From NCBI GenBank assembly GCA_022703195.1, contig JAKLEF010000117.1, positions 1 through 6,297 on the forward strand: a stretch of 6,297 bases of DNA, in the 5' to 3' direction. The stretch is from Candidatus Fermentibacterota bacterium (GTDB lineage Bacteria; Fermentibacterota; Fermentibacteria; Fermentibacterales; Fermentibacteraceae). Shown piece by piece: positions 6,197 to 6,297 of this stretch (its first letter is position 1; every line of letters begins with the position of its first letter). Below the pieces are notes generated by a model. That model was not told where the DNA came from. It searched no databases and worked only from the letters and a program-made list of their open reading frames with translations. The position numbers and the translations under genes are program-made.

Positions 6197-6202
6197 GTTC
6201 TT

Positions 6203-6297
6203 TCATTTCCTGGGTCTGGGAAGGCTGCTGGAGAGCCCTACCCAGCTCCCCGCAAGCCCGGTTGCGGCACCGAGGAACAGCACTCCGGCGATCCAGC
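6203..6297 (-). CDS. C-terminal end of a membrane protein, possibly FtsX-like (5' truncated)
   Basis: On the minus strand a frame enters from the right edge (first full codon at 6295-6293) and ends with TGA at 6205-6203, giving 30 residues. These form a hydrophobic helix (WIAGVLFLGAATGLAGSWVG) followed by a short tail with basic residues (SSSLPRPRK). The shape, a final transmembrane segment with a Gly-rich 'GA..GL.GS' core and a basic cytoplasmic tail, resembles the C-terminus of FtsX-type permeases, but 30 residues cannot settle it. A competing frame ending in TGA at 6187-6185 is possible but reads as an Arg/Cys-rich stretch with no family look. The 16-base gap to yajC suggests it is in the same operon. 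Confidence 0.5.
   Translation of the reverse strand, partial: WIAGVLFLGAATGLAGSWVGLSSSLPRPRK

Noticed and set aside
1..6297. Search for a novel defence system, mobile element, CRISPR array, or structured RNA.
   Set aside because: No transposase, integrase, direct-repeat array, toxin-antitoxin pair or tRNA-like fold was seen; nearly all sequence is explained by housekeeping-type genes.

Overview
The window is a dense, very GC-rich bacterial chromosomal segment. By eye it is roughly two-thirds G+C, with frequent AGG arginine codons and GTG/TTG starts alongside ATG. YajC, peptide deformylase and methionyl-tRNA formyltransferase mark it as bacterial. The mix of an AGG-rich high-GC genome, a DUF116 gene beside fmt, and an acidic extracytoplasmic-looking C-terminal domain recalls uncultivated lineages around the FCB group (Fermentibacterota- or Eisenbacteria-like). 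That placement is an inference from style, not proven.

Layout from left to right: (1) the 3' end of a plus-strand gene (1-308) whose product ends in an acidic, aromatic-rich domain, closed by a strong intrinsic terminator (331-357). (2) A minus-strand major facilitator superfamily transporter (358-1572), convergent with gene 1. (3) A 236-base divergent intergenic region (1573-1808). (4) A complete plus-strand M3-family oligoendopeptidase F (1809-3626) with an intact HExxH zinc site. (5) A short convergent gap with a long GC-rich hairpin lacking a T tract (3639-3664). (6) A tightly packed minus-strand operon, read from right to left: the end of a membrane protein (6203-6297, possibly FtsX-like), yajC, def, fmt and a DUF116 gene. 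The last four overlap one another by 4, 4 and 8 bases.

The operon joins the two enzymes that add and later remove the N-terminal formyl group in translation (Fmt, Def), a Sec translocon accessory protein (YajC), and a membrane-anchored, cysteine-rich DUF116 protein of unknown role. PepF could work downstream of this set by degrading oligopeptides, but it is transcribed separately and the link is only suggestive.

I see no mobile element, CRISPR array, tRNA, rRNA or obvious foreign island. The part least explained by known biology is the DUF116 protein coupled to fmt/def; the unnamed C-terminal domain at the left edge and the uncharacterised MFS transporter come next.
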